Positions 6,667 to 15,199 of a DNA stretch of 64,000 nt are shown here, piece after piece. Within the stretch, counting starts at the first letter, position 1. Each line of letters begins with the position of its first letter. The notes below the pieces were generated by a model, which saw only the letters and a list, made by a program, of their open reading frames with translations, had not been told where the DNA came from and searched no databases. The DNA comes from an uncultured Clostridia bacterium (GTDB lineage: Bacteria; Bacillota; Clostridia; TANB77; CAG-508), in assembly GCA_934149275.1 (NCBI GenBank), contig CAKPEG010000004.1:1-64000 (forward strand). The letters are read 5' to 3'. The position numbers were made by a program, and so were the translations under genes.

Positions 6667-8820
6667 ATGTCAGAAAATATAGTTAATTCAAGCAGAATAA
6701 TTGTTGTCAAAAGAGACGGAAAAAAAGTTGATTTTAATAAAGCCAAAATAGCTGTAGCAATAAAAAAAGGATTTGATAGCATAAAACTAGAAAATGGCGA
6801 AAATAAATATACAGAAAAAGACATAAATATAGTTTTAAATAAAGTACTTACTAAAATTGAAAAAGAAAATCCTGAAAAAATAAAAATTGAAGAAATTCAA
6901 GATATGATAGAATTAGCATTAAAAGAAGAAAAATATGAAGATGTATATGAATCTTTTTCAACATATAGAGAAAGAAGAAATCAATCAAGAAAATTATTTT
7001 TTGATGAGAAAAAGCAACATAAATTTTTAAAAGCAATAGAGAACCTTGGAATGAACCATACAATGCATGATGAAGAAGTAAATGAAACATGTACAGCCAT
7101 GGGAACAATGCTTAGCTATGGTCAAACAATTTCAAACGAATTTTCGAAAGCATATTTGATAAAAAGAAAATTTGTTGATTTACATGAAAGCGGAGAATTA
7201 TATATCCATGATTTAGAATATTATCCAATGGGAACATCAACTACATGCCATATTGATTTAGACAAATTATTTAAAGATGGTTTCTCAACAGGCTATGGAT
7301 TTTTAAGAGAGCCTAATAATATAATGACATATTCTATATTGTCAGCAATAGCAATTCAGGCAAATCAAAATGATCAACATGGAGGTCAAAGCATACCTCA
7401 ACTTGATTATTATTTCGCACCTGGGATAGTAAAAACTTTTAAAAAAGAATTTAAGCAAACTGTTTATGATTTCTTAGATTATTCAGATTTCGGAATATTT
7501 GCAGCAGTAAATGGGATGGAAAGAGAAATAGAAAAAATAACTACAATAAAGTTTGACATAGGAATATTTGATGCATATTGTAGAGAATCTGAACAATTAA
7601 AAAGATTTTTTAGAATTGCATATAATAAAGCTTTGAAAAAAACTGAAAACATTGTATATCAAGCAATGGAAGCGTTTATACATAACCTAAATACGATGCG
7701 CTCAAGAGCAGGAGCAGTTTTGCCAAATTCAACTGTAAATTTAGGAACAGATACAACACCAGAAGGAAGAATGATTACAAAAAATTATTTATTAGCATTA
7801 GAAAGAGGAATTGGTAAAGAAGAAAAGCCTTTGTACCCAATAACAATTTTTAAAGTAAAAGAAGGTATTAATTATAATAAAAATGATCCAAATTATGATT
7901 TGCTTAAATTAGCATGTAAGGTGGATTCAGAAAAACAATTAATAGAATTTTCTTTCTTGGATGCAGAGTTTAATAAAAAAGGTTATATTGCCTCAGACAA
8001 AGATAGCGAAATTGCATATATGGGAAATTCAATAAGAGTATATGAAAATGTAGTAGATAAATCAAAGCCAACATCAATTGGTAGAGGAAATTTATCAACA
8101 GTAACAATTAATTTACCACGACTAGGATTGAGATTTGGAAAAATTAGAAATGAAACTACAGATTTGAAAGCTTTTTTTGAAGAGTTAGATAATAAAATGG
8201 AAAAGGCAAAAGAAATTTTATTAGACAGATATGAATTTCAAACAGACAAAAGAGTATACAATTTTCCATTCCTAGTTGGTCAAGGCAACTGGCTAGATAG
8301 TGAAAAATTAAAACCAGCAGATAGATTAAGAAGAATAAATAAACATGGAACTTTGTCTATTGGATTTGTTGGCTTAGCAGAATGTTTAACAGCTCTTGAA
8401 GGAAAACATCATGGAGAATCACAAGGCTCTCAAGAGATAGGATTAGAAATAGTAAGACATATGAGAGAAAAAGTGGATGAATTTACAGAAAAAAATAATT
8501 TAAATTTTGTACTATATGAAACACATGAAAAACAAGTAATAGAATACTTTACGAGTATAGATAAATCTATTTACGGTAAATATAAAGGGATTACGGATAA
8601 AGAAGAATATACTATAGGATTTGCATTACCAGAAGATTATAATATAGGAACGGAAGATCAAATAGCTCTGGAATCAGAATATCATAAATTAACTAATGGC
8701 GGTCATATGACTACAGTTGAGCTTAGTAGCAAAAATCAAGGAAAATTCGAAAGCTTTGAAAAAGTTGTAAAACAGATGAAAGATATGGGAATAGGTTTAG
8801 GAAAAATTATTATAAAGTAA
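6667..8820 (+). CDS. NrdD-like protein lacking the glycyl-radical domain
   Basis: Clearly homologous to the anaerobic (class III) ribonucleoside-triphosphate reductase large subunit. It has an N-terminal ATP-cone (about 10-105, with VVKRDGKKVDFNKAKI), then the NrdD barrel (about 110-717) with MGTSTTCHIDLDKL, NQNDQHGGQSIP, LNTMRSRAGAVLPNS, GRGNLSTVTINLPRLGL and HGTLSIGFVGLAE. Two catalytic parts are missing. The finger-loop motif AYMGC, which carries the radical cysteine in the family, reads AYMGN. The protein also stops after GIGLGKIIIK, just where the four-Cys zinc site and the glycyl-radical loop normally begin. A clean stop and strong terminator follow, with no frameshifted remainder. No nrdG is nearby. 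It is probably not a working reductase on its own. Confidence 0.9.
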   Translation: MSENIVNSSRIIVVKRDGKKVDFNKAKIAVAIKKGFDSIKLENGENKYTEKDINIVLNKVLTKIEKENPEKIKIEEIQDMIELALKEEKYEDVYESFSTYRERRNQSRKLFFDEKKQHKFLKAIENLGMNHTMHDEEVNETCTAMGTMLSYGQTISNEFSKAYLIKRKFVDLHESGELYIHDLEYYPMGTSTTCHIDLDKLFKDGFSTGYGFLREPNNIMTYSILSAIAIQANQNDQHGGQSIPQLDYYFAPGIVKTFKKEFKQTVYDFLDYSDFGIFAAVNGMEREIEKITTIKFDIGIFDAYCRESEQLKRFFRIAYNKALKKTENIVYQAMEAFIHNLNTMRSRAGAVLPNSTVNLGTDTTPEGRMITKNYLLALERGIGKEEKPLYPITIFKVKEGINYNKNDPNYDLLKLACKVDSEKQLIEFSFLDAEFNKKGYIASDKDSEIAYMGNSIRVYENVVDKSKPTSIGRGNLSTVTINLPRLGLRFGKIRNETTDLKAFFEELDNKMEKAKEILLDRYEFQTDKRVYNFPFLVGQGNWLDSEKLKPADRLRRINKHGTLSIGFVGLAECLTALEGKHHGESQGSQEIGLEIVRHMREKVDEFTEKNNLNFVLYETHEKQVIEYFTSIDKSIYGKYKGITDKEEYTIGFALPEDYNIGTEDQIALESEYHKLTNGGHMTTVELSSKNQGKFESFEKVVKQMKDMGIGLGKIIIK

Positions 8821-8844
8821 GATAAGTGCTTTTGAAAATCATTG

Positions 8845-8888
8845 AAAAAATATCCTCAATACAGTTAAAAATATTGAGGATATTTTTT
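8845..8888 (+). terminator. Strong intrinsic terminator after the NrdD-like gene
   Basis: A perfect 17-bp stem, AAAAAATATCCTCAATA with its complement, with a 10-nt loop and T tract. It is symmetric enough to work from both sides. Confidence 0.93.
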
Positions 8889-9009
8889 GCTTTAGTGATA
8901 ATCTTTCAGCTAAATTATTACCTTTAAGAAATTTTTTTGAACTTCATATTGTAATATATTGAAATTTAATCTAAACATTAATTTCCAATATTATAATTAG
9001 TGCAAATAA

Positions 9010-9906
9010 TCAGATTTTATTAGCATTTACTAATCTTTTTATATCATCAGGCAAATTAGAATGAATAAGCATTTTCTCTTTATTAATTGGGTGAACAAAT
9101 GACACTTCATAAGCATGCAATGCTTGTCTAGAAATCAAAGGACTTTGCAAGCCATACAAAGAATCACCAACAATAGGATGACCAATATATTTAGAATGAA
9201 CTCTTAATTGATGTGTACGTCCAGTTTCTAATGTATATTCTACCAAAGTCATATTATTAAATCTTTCTAAAACTTTAAAATGACTAATAGCTAAATCTCC
9301 ATCCTCACGAATTTCACGTTCAATAATGCTATCATTTTTTCTAGCAATTGGAGCAGAAATTGTACCATAAGCTTCGTCAAGAATACCTGAAAGAACAGCA
9401 AGATATTTTTTCTTAAAAACATTTTGTTTCATTTGTTTTACTAAACATTCCTGAATATACTCATTTTTAGCAAAAATAACAATTCCAGAAGTGTCTGTAT
9501 CCAAACGGTTTACAGGTCTAATTTTCTTGTACAAATCTATCTTATCAAAGTGATATTTAACCGCATTTGAAAGTGAATCTTCATAATGTAAAATTGAAGG
9601 ATGTACAGGTAAGTTTGAAGGTTTATCAACAATTAATAAAAAATCATCTTCATATAATATGTTTAATTTAATATTAGAATTAGGCACTATATTTGAAGAA
9701 TCTTCTTTAGAATTTTCAATTATAGTTAAAATATCATTAACTTGAATTTTATAATTTATAAATACAGGCACGTCATTTATATAAATTGAATTTGAACTTT
9801 TTAATTTCAATATAAATCTATCAGACATATTAAATTTATTTTTCAAAATCTGTTTAATTGATTCATCAGAATTTGTAACAACATATGTTAATTTCATAAG
9901 CACCAC
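9010..9906 (-). CDS. RluA/RluD-family pseudouridine synthase
   Basis: Converts specific uridines in rRNA or tRNA to pseudouridine. The 298-residue protein has an N-terminal S4-like RNA-binding region (about 10-75, with SDRFILKLKSSNSIYIN), then the synthase domain. This shows the IVDKPSNLPVHPS strand, the catalytic RPVNRLDTDTSGIV motif (Asp nucleophile in RLD), GRTHQLRVH and HPIVGDSLYG. The target nucleotide cannot be assigned. The GTG at 9906 is kept because AGGA is well spaced for it; the ATG at 9897 (MKLTYVV) is a close alternative. It diverges from pta across a 100-base region carrying a palindrome. Confidence 0.92.
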   Translation of the reverse strand: MVLMKLTYVVTNSDESIKQILKNKFNMSDRFILKLKSSNSIYINDVPVFINYKIQVNDILTIIENSKEDSSNIVPNSNIKLNILYEDDFLLIVDKPSNLPVHPSILHYEDSLSNAVKYHFDKIDLYKKIRPVNRLDTDTSGIVIFAKNEYIQECLVKQMKQNVFKKKYLAVLSGILDEAYGTISAPIARKNDSIIEREIREDGDLAISHFKVLERFNNMTLVEYTLETGRTHQLRVHSKYIGHPIVGDSLYGLQSPLISRQALHAYEVSFVHPINKEKMLIHSNLPDDIKRLVNANKI

Positions 9907-9942
9907 ACATTTCCTAAATAATAAGTATTATCATTTTATTAT

Positions 9943-9972
9943 ATTGACTTTGAGAAGTCAATTTTATATAAT
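9943..9972. promoter_or_regulatory. pta promoter with an overlapping palindrome
   Basis: TTGACT (9944-9949) and TATAAT (9967-9972) with a 17-bp spacer form a near-consensus promoter for pta. The -35 is the left arm of an 8-bp inverted repeat ATTGACTT-TGAG-AAGTCAAT (9943-9962). The right arm read on the minus strand is again TTGACT, with TAAAAT 17 bp on, giving a possible promoter for the divergent pseudouridine synthase gene. Confidence 0.8.
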
Positions 9973-10009
9973 CTAGACAAACCGAACTTATAAATTTAAG
10001 GAGGATAAT

Positions 10010-11008
10010 ATGAATTTCATAGAAGAAATGAAAAAGAAGGCAAGAACCGATATAAAGACAATTGTACTTCCAGAAGCGGAAGACAAAAGAGTTCTTGAAG
10101 CAGCAAGCAAAGTTGAAAAAGAGGCATTTGCTAAAATAATATTAATAGGAAATATTGAAAAAACAAAAGAATTAGCAAAAGAAAATAATATAGACATTAC
10201 AAACATTGAAATTATTGATCCAGAAAAATCAGAAAAATATGCTGAATATGTACAAGCTTTTTATGAATTAAGAAAAGCAAAAGGAATTACAGAAGAAGAT
10301 GCAAAAAAAATAATTAAAAATCCGGTATACTTTGGAATGATGATGGTAAAAAGAGAAGATGCTGACGGACTTGTGTCAGGAGCAGCTCATTCAACATCAG
10401 ATACTTTAAGACCAGCACTTCAAATTCTAAAAACAGCACCAGGAACAAAACTTGTTTCAGCGTTTTTCTTAATGAACGTTCCAAATTGCGAATATGGTGA
10501 AAATGGAATTTTTGTATTTGCAGATAGCGGATTAAATGAAAATCCAGATAGTGATAAGTTAGCAGAAATTGCAGCATCATCTGCAAAAAGTTTTGAACAA
10601 TTAGTTGGGAAAGAAGCAAAAGTAGGAATGCTTTCATATTCAACATATGGAAGTGCAAAATCCGAATTAACAGAAAAAGTAATCGAAGCTACAAAGTTAC
10701 TTAAAGAAAGATATCCCAACATTAAATCTGATGGAGAATTGCAATTAGATGCAGCAATAATTCCTGAAATTGCAAAAAGCAAAGCACCAGAAAGTGAAGT
10801 GGCAGGACAATGTAATACATTAGTATTTCCCAATTTAGATGCTGGAAATATAGGATACAAATTAGTACAACGTTTAGCAAAAGCAGAAGCTTATGGACCT
10901 TTATGTCAAGGAATTGCAAAACCAGTAAACGATTTATCTCGTGGTTGCTCAAGTGATGATATAGTTGGAGTAGTTGCAATAACTGCAGTACAAGGACAAA
11001 CAAAATAA
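10010..11008 (+). CDS. pta: Phosphate acetyltransferase
   Basis: Transfers acetyl from acetyl-CoA to phosphate, giving acetyl phosphate for substrate-level ATP formation. The 332-residue length is that of the short, single-domain clostridial Pta. Signatures include IVLPEAEDKRVLEAA at the N-terminus, the GMMMVKREDADGLVSGAAHST block around 107-127, and NTLVFPNLDAGNIGYKLVQR with PVNDLSRGCS near the C-terminus. AGGAGG is well spaced. It has a strong promoter and is followed 54 bases later by the first acetate kinase gene with no terminator between, so these two form the pta-ackA operon. Confidence 0.97.
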   Translation: MNFIEEMKKKARTDIKTIVLPEAEDKRVLEAASKVEKEAFAKIILIGNIEKTKELAKENNIDITNIEIIDPEKSEKYAEYVQAFYELRKAKGITEEDAKKIIKNPVYFGMMMVKREDADGLVSGAAHSTSDTLRPALQILKTAPGTKLVSAFFLMNVPNCEYGENGIFVFADSGLNENPDSDKLAEIAASSAKSFEQLVGKEAKVGMLSYSTYGSAKSELTEKVIEATKLLKERYPNIKSDGELQLDAAIIPEIAKSKAPESEVAGQCNTLVFPNLDAGNIGYKLVQRLAKAEAYGPLCQGIAKPVNDLSRGCSSDDIVGVVAITAVQGQTK

Positions 11009-11062
11009 AAAGTAGGAGCTGAAAAATGCTCACACAAAGATAAAAAGAAAGGAAAGAATAAA

Positions 11063-12265
11063 ATGAAAATATTAGTAGTAAACTGTGGAAGCTCATCATT
11101 AAAATATCAATTAATAGATATGGAAAATGAAAAACTTTTAGCAAAAGGAAATTTTGAAAGAATAGGTGAAAAAGAATCTTTTGTTACACATAAAGTAAAC
11201 GGAGAAAAATATGTAGTAAAAGAACCTGTAAAAGACCATGAAGAAGCTTTGAAAATAGTATTACAACAATTAGTACACAAAGATTATGGTGTAATAAAAG
11301 ATTTATCAGAAATAAATGCAGTAGGACACAGATTAGTACATGGTGGAGAAATATTTAACCAATCAGTTTTAATAACAGAAGATGTTATTAAGAAATATGA
11401 AAGTTGTTCAAGCTTAGCACCATTGCACAATCCAGCAACAATATTAGGAATCAGAGCTTGTCAAAAAGAAATGCCAGGAGTTCCAATGTGTGGAGTTTTT
11501 GATACAGCCTTCCATCAAACAATGCCGAAAGAAAATTACTTATATCCAATTCCATATGAATACTATGAAAAATATGGAATAAGAAAATATGGATTCCATG
11601 GAACATCACATCAATTTGTTTCAAAAAGAGCTGCAGAAATCATAGACAAAAAAGATGGAGATTTAAAAATAGTTACATGTCACTTAGGACAAGGTGCATC
11701 AATTTGTGCAATAAAAAACGGAGAATCACAAGACACATCAATGGGATTATCACCATTAGGTGGAATAGCGATGGTAACAAGATCTGGAGACTTAGATCCA
11801 TCAGTAGTTACAGAAATAATGGAAAGAGAAAACTTATCAGCAAAAGAAGTTAACACAATATTAAATAAAAAATCAGGATTATATGGAATAACAGGATTAG
11901 ATCCAGATTTTAGAGAAATAGAGTTAGCATCTTATAAAGATGACCAACCAAAAGCACAAGTTGCAATCGAACTATTCACACAAACAATAGCACAATTCAT
12001 AGCAAAATATGCAGTAACATTAAGAGGAATAGATGCAATAATCTTCACAGGGGGAATTGGAGAAAACCAAATTAATATAAGAAAGAAAATCTGTGAAGAC
12101 TTAGAGTGGATGGGAGTTAAACTTGATTTAGAAAAGAACAACGTAAGAAGTGTAGAAACAAAAATATCAAGCGAAGATTCAAAAGTTGAAGTTTATATTA
12201 TCCCAACAGACGAAGAAATGGTAATAGCAAGAGATACAAAGAGAATTGTAGAAAATAATAAATAA
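11063..12265 (+). CDS. ackA: Acetate kinase, paralogue 1
   Basis: Makes ATP and acetate from acetyl phosphate and ADP. This 400-residue ASKHA-fold kinase has NCGSSSLKYQL at the N-terminus, VGHRLVHGGE (substrate Arg), DTAFHQTMP (catalytic Asp), HGTSHQFVS (catalytic His), CHLGQGAS, VTRSGDLDPS (catalytic Arg) and PTDEEMVIARDT at the C-terminus. It is the most divergent of the three: residues near the active site read GLSPLGGIAMVTRSGD where the other two have TPLAG and TRCGD. It directly follows pta in one operon, so it is the most likely main acetate kinase, although propionate or butyrate use cannot be excluded. Confidence 0.96.
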   Translation: MKILVVNCGSSSLKYQLIDMENEKLLAKGNFERIGEKESFVTHKVNGEKYVVKEPVKDHEEALKIVLQQLVHKDYGVIKDLSEINAVGHRLVHGGEIFNQSVLITEDVIKKYESCSSLAPLHNPATILGIRACQKEMPGVPMCGVFDTAFHQTMPKENYLYPIPYEYYEKYGIRKYGFHGTSHQFVSKRAAEIIDKKDGDLKIVTCHLGQGASICAIKNGESQDTSMGLSPLGGIAMVTRSGDLDPSVVTEIMERENLSAKEVNTILNKKSGLYGITGLDPDFREIELASYKDDQPKAQVAIELFTQTIAQFIAKYAVTLRGIDAIIFTGGIGENQINIRKKICEDLEWMGVKLDLEKNNVRSVETKISSEDSKVEVYIIPTDEEMVIARDTKRIVENNK

Positions 12266-12269
12266 TTGA

Positions 12270-12308
12270 AAAAAACTAGAAGTTTTTGTAGAACTTCTAG
12301 TTTTTTTG
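12270..12308 (+). terminator. Intrinsic terminator of pta-ackA1
   Basis: AAAAACTAGAAGTT and AACTTCTAGTTTTT form a 14-bp stem with a 7-nt loop and T tract, just after the ackA1 stop. Confidence 0.92.
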
Positions 12309-12318
12309 CCTCAAAAGG

Positions 12319-12543
12319 TTGATTTTTAGCCTAAAACCTTGATATAATAAAAATACGTCTTTATAATTTTACATTATAAAAATAAATCGTATTCGTACAT
12401 TGATATCGCGAATGAAATTTAATTATAATTTTAGCAGGACTAAATATAATATAAATTCTAAGTGCTAATCAAGTATAGCTAAGTAGCATACTTGCCTAAT
12501 CGGCATGCTACCTAAAAAAGAAAATATTAAGGGGGAAGCTAAT
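12319..12543 (+). promoter_or_regulatory. Promoter and long leader of ackA2
   Basis: TTGATT (12319-12324) and TATAAT (12343-12348) with an 18-bp spacer are a credible promoter, giving a leader of about 190 nt. The leader ends in a hairpin GTAGCAT...ATGCTAC with an inner GCC/GGC pair at about 12485-12513, just before AGGGGGAA and the ATG. I do not recognise a known riboswitch class. A second possible -10 (TATAAT, 12445-12450) would shorten the leader. Confidence 0.5.
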
Positions 12544-13728
12544 ATGAAAGTTTTAGTTTTAAACTGTGGAAGTTCATCTTTGAAATGTCAATTGATCGAT
12601 ATGGAGAAAAACGAAAGAATTATGAAAGGACACTATGACAGAATAGGAGGTGCAAGATCTTCACTACGATTTAATGTAAGAGGAGAAAAAACAGTAATTG
12701 AACATCCTGCAAGAGATTTTGAAGAAGCGATAGGAGAAATCTTAAACTTATTAGTAAGTGATGAATACAAAGTTATAAAAAGCTTTGATGAAATAGGAGC
12801 AGTAGGACACAGAATAGTACACGGAGGAGAAAGATTTAAAGAATCAGTAGTAATAAATGATGATGTAATAGATGCTATAAAAGAGTGCATAACATTAGCA
12901 CCATTACATAACCCAGCAGGTTTGGCAGGAATATATGCATGTCAGAAACTATTACCAAACGTACCAATGGTAGCAGTATTCGACACATCATTCCATCAAA
13001 CAATACCAGAAAAAGCATTTATATATCAATTGCCATATAAATATTATGAAGACTATAAAATAAGAAAATATGGATTCCACGGAATTTCACACAGATATGT
13101 TGCAAACAGAATATCAGAAATTCTTGGAAGAAAAGATTTAAAAATAATAAATTGCCATCTTGGACAAGGTGCATCATTATGCGCAATTAAAGATGGAAAA
13201 TCAATAGACACAACAATGGGACTAACGCCACTAGCAGGCGTTCCAATGGGAACAAGATGTGGAGACGTTGACCCATCAATCATACCAACAGTAATGAAAT
13301 TATATGATATTCAACCAGACGAAATGTTAAGAATAATGAACAAAGAATCAGGAGCTTGGGGAGTATCAGGAGTTTCAACAGACTTTAGAGATATAGAAAG
13401 AACAGCAGCAGACGGAGATGAAAGATCAATTTTAGCACTAGAAAGTAGAGCATACATAATTGCACAATATATTGCAAAATTTATTGTAACTCTAAACGGG
13501 GTTGATGTAATAACATTTGCAGGTGGAATTGGAGAAAATGGATTCGAAGAAAGAGAAAGAATTTGTGGATACTTAGAATGCTTCGGAATAAAATTAGATA
13601 AAGAAAGAAATCTAACAAGAGGAGAAGAATATAAAATATCAAGCGATGATTCAAAAGTTGATATTTACATAGTACCTACAAATGAAGAAATTGTAATAGC
13701 AGAAGATGCATACAATTTAACAAAATAA
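12544..13728 (+). CDS. ackA: Acetate kinase, paralogue 2
   Basis: A second full-length AckA (394 residues from the ATG at 12544). It has all family motifs: NCGSSSLKCQL, VGHRIVHGGE, DTSFHQTIP, HGISHRYVA, CHLGQGASL, TPLAGVPMGTRCGDVDPS and PTNEEIVIAEDA. The chosen ATG has AGGGGGAAGC spacing and aligns with both paralogues; an in-frame ATG at 12505 would add 13 unconserved residues. It is closer in sequence to paralogue 3 than to 1 (shared TPLAG, TRCGD, SGAWGVSGVS). It has its own promoter and terminator, so it can be expressed apart from pta. A different preferred acyl phosphate is possible but not shown. Confidence 0.95.
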   Translation: MKVLVLNCGSSSLKCQLIDMEKNERIMKGHYDRIGGARSSLRFNVRGEKTVIEHPARDFEEAIGEILNLLVSDEYKVIKSFDEIGAVGHRIVHGGERFKESVVINDDVIDAIKECITLAPLHNPAGLAGIYACQKLLPNVPMVAVFDTSFHQTIPEKAFIYQLPYKYYEDYKIRKYGFHGISHRYVANRISEILGRKDLKIINCHLGQGASLCAIKDGKSIDTTMGLTPLAGVPMGTRCGDVDPSIIPTVMKLYDIQPDEMLRIMNKESGAWGVSGVSTDFRDIERTAADGDERSILALESRAYIIAQYIAKFIVTLNGVDVITFAGGIGENGFEERERICGYLECFGIKLDKERNLTRGEEYKISSDDSKVDIYIVPTNEEIVIAEDAYNLTK

Positions 13729-13737
13729 AAATAAATC

Positions 13738-13770
13738 ATACTGGTGATAAAAGGTCGCCAGTATTTTTTT
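13738..13770 (+). terminator. Intrinsic terminator of ackA2
   Basis: ATACTGGTGA and TCGCCAGTAT pair with one wobble, followed by a run of T. Confidence 0.88.
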
Positions 13771-13809
13771 ATAAAAATTTCGGTACAAAGCTGATTATAC
13801 AAAAAACTA

Positions 13810-13838
13810 TTGATATAAAAAAATATTAATGTTAAAAT
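13810..13838 (+). promoter_or_regulatory. Promoter of ackA3
   Basis: TTGATA (13810-13815) and TAAAAT (13833-13838) are 17 bp apart, about 40 bases upstream of the ackA3 ATG. Confidence 0.6.
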
Positions 13839-13877
13839 TTGAACAGAAAAATTTAAAAGAAGGAAGTTAAATTAAGT

Positions 13878-15071
13878 ATGAAAATTTTAGTATTAAATTG
13901 CGGAAGCTCTTCTTTAAAATTCCAATTGATAAACATGGAAAACAACGAAAGATTAGCTAAAGGAAATTTTGAGAGAATAGGTGGAATGAAAACCACATTA
14001 AAATTAAACGTAGGAGGCAAGAAAGAAGAATTAGTTCACATTGCCAGAGACTACGATGAAGCAATAAGTTTTGTATTAGAAGTTTTATTAAAACCAGAAT
14101 ATAACATAATAAAATCATTAGACGAAATAACAGCAGTAGGACACAGAATAGTACACGGAGGAGAAATGTTCAGCAAATCCGTACTAATAAATGATGACGT
14201 AATAAAAGAAATTGAAAAATGCATAGACTTAGCGCCATTACACAATCCAGCAGGAGTAGCAGGAATCAAAGCTGCCAAAAATGCATTACCAAACGTACCA
14301 ATGGTAGCAGTATTTGACACAGCATTCCATCAAACAATGCCAGCAAAAGCATATATATATCAAATACCTTACAGATATTACACAAGCTACAAAATAAGAA
14401 AATACGGATTCCATGGAGCAAGCCATAAATATGTAGCTGAAAGAGTTTCACAAATATATGGAAGAACAGAAGACTTAAAAATAATAAACTGTCACCTAGG
14501 ACAAGGTGCATCAATATGTGCAATTAAAGATGGAAAATCAGTAGACACATCAATGGGATTAACACCACTAGCAGGAATACCAATGGCAACAAGATGTGGC
14601 GATATAGATCCAGCAATAATTCCTTATGTAATGAAAAAAGATAATTTACAACCTGAAGATATAGAAGATATATTAAATAAACAATCAGGAGCATGGGGAG
14701 TATCAGGAGTTTCATCAGATTACAGAGATATAGAAGACGGATATAATATGAAAGATCCAAGATCAATATTAGCACTTGAAAGCCAAGCATACAAAATAGC
14801 ACAGTACATCGGGCAATACATTATCTCACTTGGAGGCTTAGACGTTCTAACATTTGCAGGAGGCGTTGGAGAAAACGGAATAGAAACAAGAGAACGAGTA
14901 TGTAAATACCTAGAACCATTTGGAATTAAGATAGACACAGAATTAAACAACATTAAAGGAAAAGAAAGAAAAATAAGCACAGAAGACTCAAAAGTAGATA
15001 TCTACATAATACCAACAAATGAAGAATTAATGATTGCAAAAGAAACAGAAGAACTAGTTAAAAATTCATAG
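13878..15071 (+). CDS. ackA: Acetate kinase, paralogue 3
   Basis: A third intact AckA (397 residues). Motifs are NCGSSSLKFQL, VGHRIVHGGE, DTAFHQTMP, HGASHKYVA, CHLGQGASI, TPLAGIPMATRCGDIDPA, AGGVGENGIETRE and PTNEELMIAKET. All catalytic Asp, His and Arg positions are kept, so it should be active. Its start has GAAGGAAG spacing. It has its own promoter and no adjacent pta. No clear intrinsic terminator follows; instead a degenerate REP-like element lies just after the stop. Tandem duplication of ackA2 and ackA3 is inferred from their closer similarity and adjacency. Confidence 0.95.
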   Translation: MKILVLNCGSSSLKFQLINMENNERLAKGNFERIGGMKTTLKLNVGGKKEELVHIARDYDEAISFVLEVLLKPEYNIIKSLDEITAVGHRIVHGGEMFSKSVLINDDVIKEIEKCIDLAPLHNPAGVAGIKAAKNALPNVPMVAVFDTAFHQTMPAKAYIYQIPYRYYTSYKIRKYGFHGASHKYVAERVSQIYGRTEDLKIINCHLGQGASICAIKDGKSVDTSMGLTPLAGIPMATRCGDIDPAIIPYVMKKDNLQPEDIEDILNKQSGAWGVSGVSSDYRDIEDGYNMKDPRSILALESQAYKIAQYIGQYIISLGGLDVLTFAGGVGENGIETRERVCKYLEPFGIKIDTELNNIKGKERKISTEDSKVDIYIIPTNEELMIAKETEELVKNS

Positions 15072-15072
15072 T

Positions 15073-15195
15073 TGTCACGGGACGTCCTTTTTGACACAAA
15101 CTTCAAACTCAGTCACAGTTTGAAAGTGTCATGGGAACGTCTTTCTCGACCCGAACGTCCAAATCAGCCACAGTCTGAACGTGCCCATGACACGC
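15073..15195 (+). repeat. Two degenerate REP-like units
   Basis: Two diverged direct units start at 15073 (TGTCACGGGACGTCCTTTTTG) and 15127 (TGTCATGGGAACGTCTTTCT). The second is closed by a 10-bp inverted repeat, GTGTCATGGG (15126-15135) with CCCATGACAC (15184-15193). Within the first, TTCAAACT and AGTTTGAA pair across CAGTCAC. The GGGACG-TCCTTTTTGACAC theme resembles REP elements spread by IS200-like (RAYT) transposases in Firmicutes. It is clearly richer in G and C than its surroundings. Confidence 0.6.
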
Positions 15196-15199
15196 CATA

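Noticed and set aside
8800..9000. Frameshifted C-terminal part of NrdD after the stop
   Set aside because: All forward frames after 8820 lack CxxC motifs and a glycyl-radical sequence, and a strong terminator starts 25 bases later.
14051..14980. Antisense open frames opposite ackA3 and other metabolic genes
   Set aside because: They mirror the codon pattern of the sense gene, have no ribosome binding sites and resemble no family.
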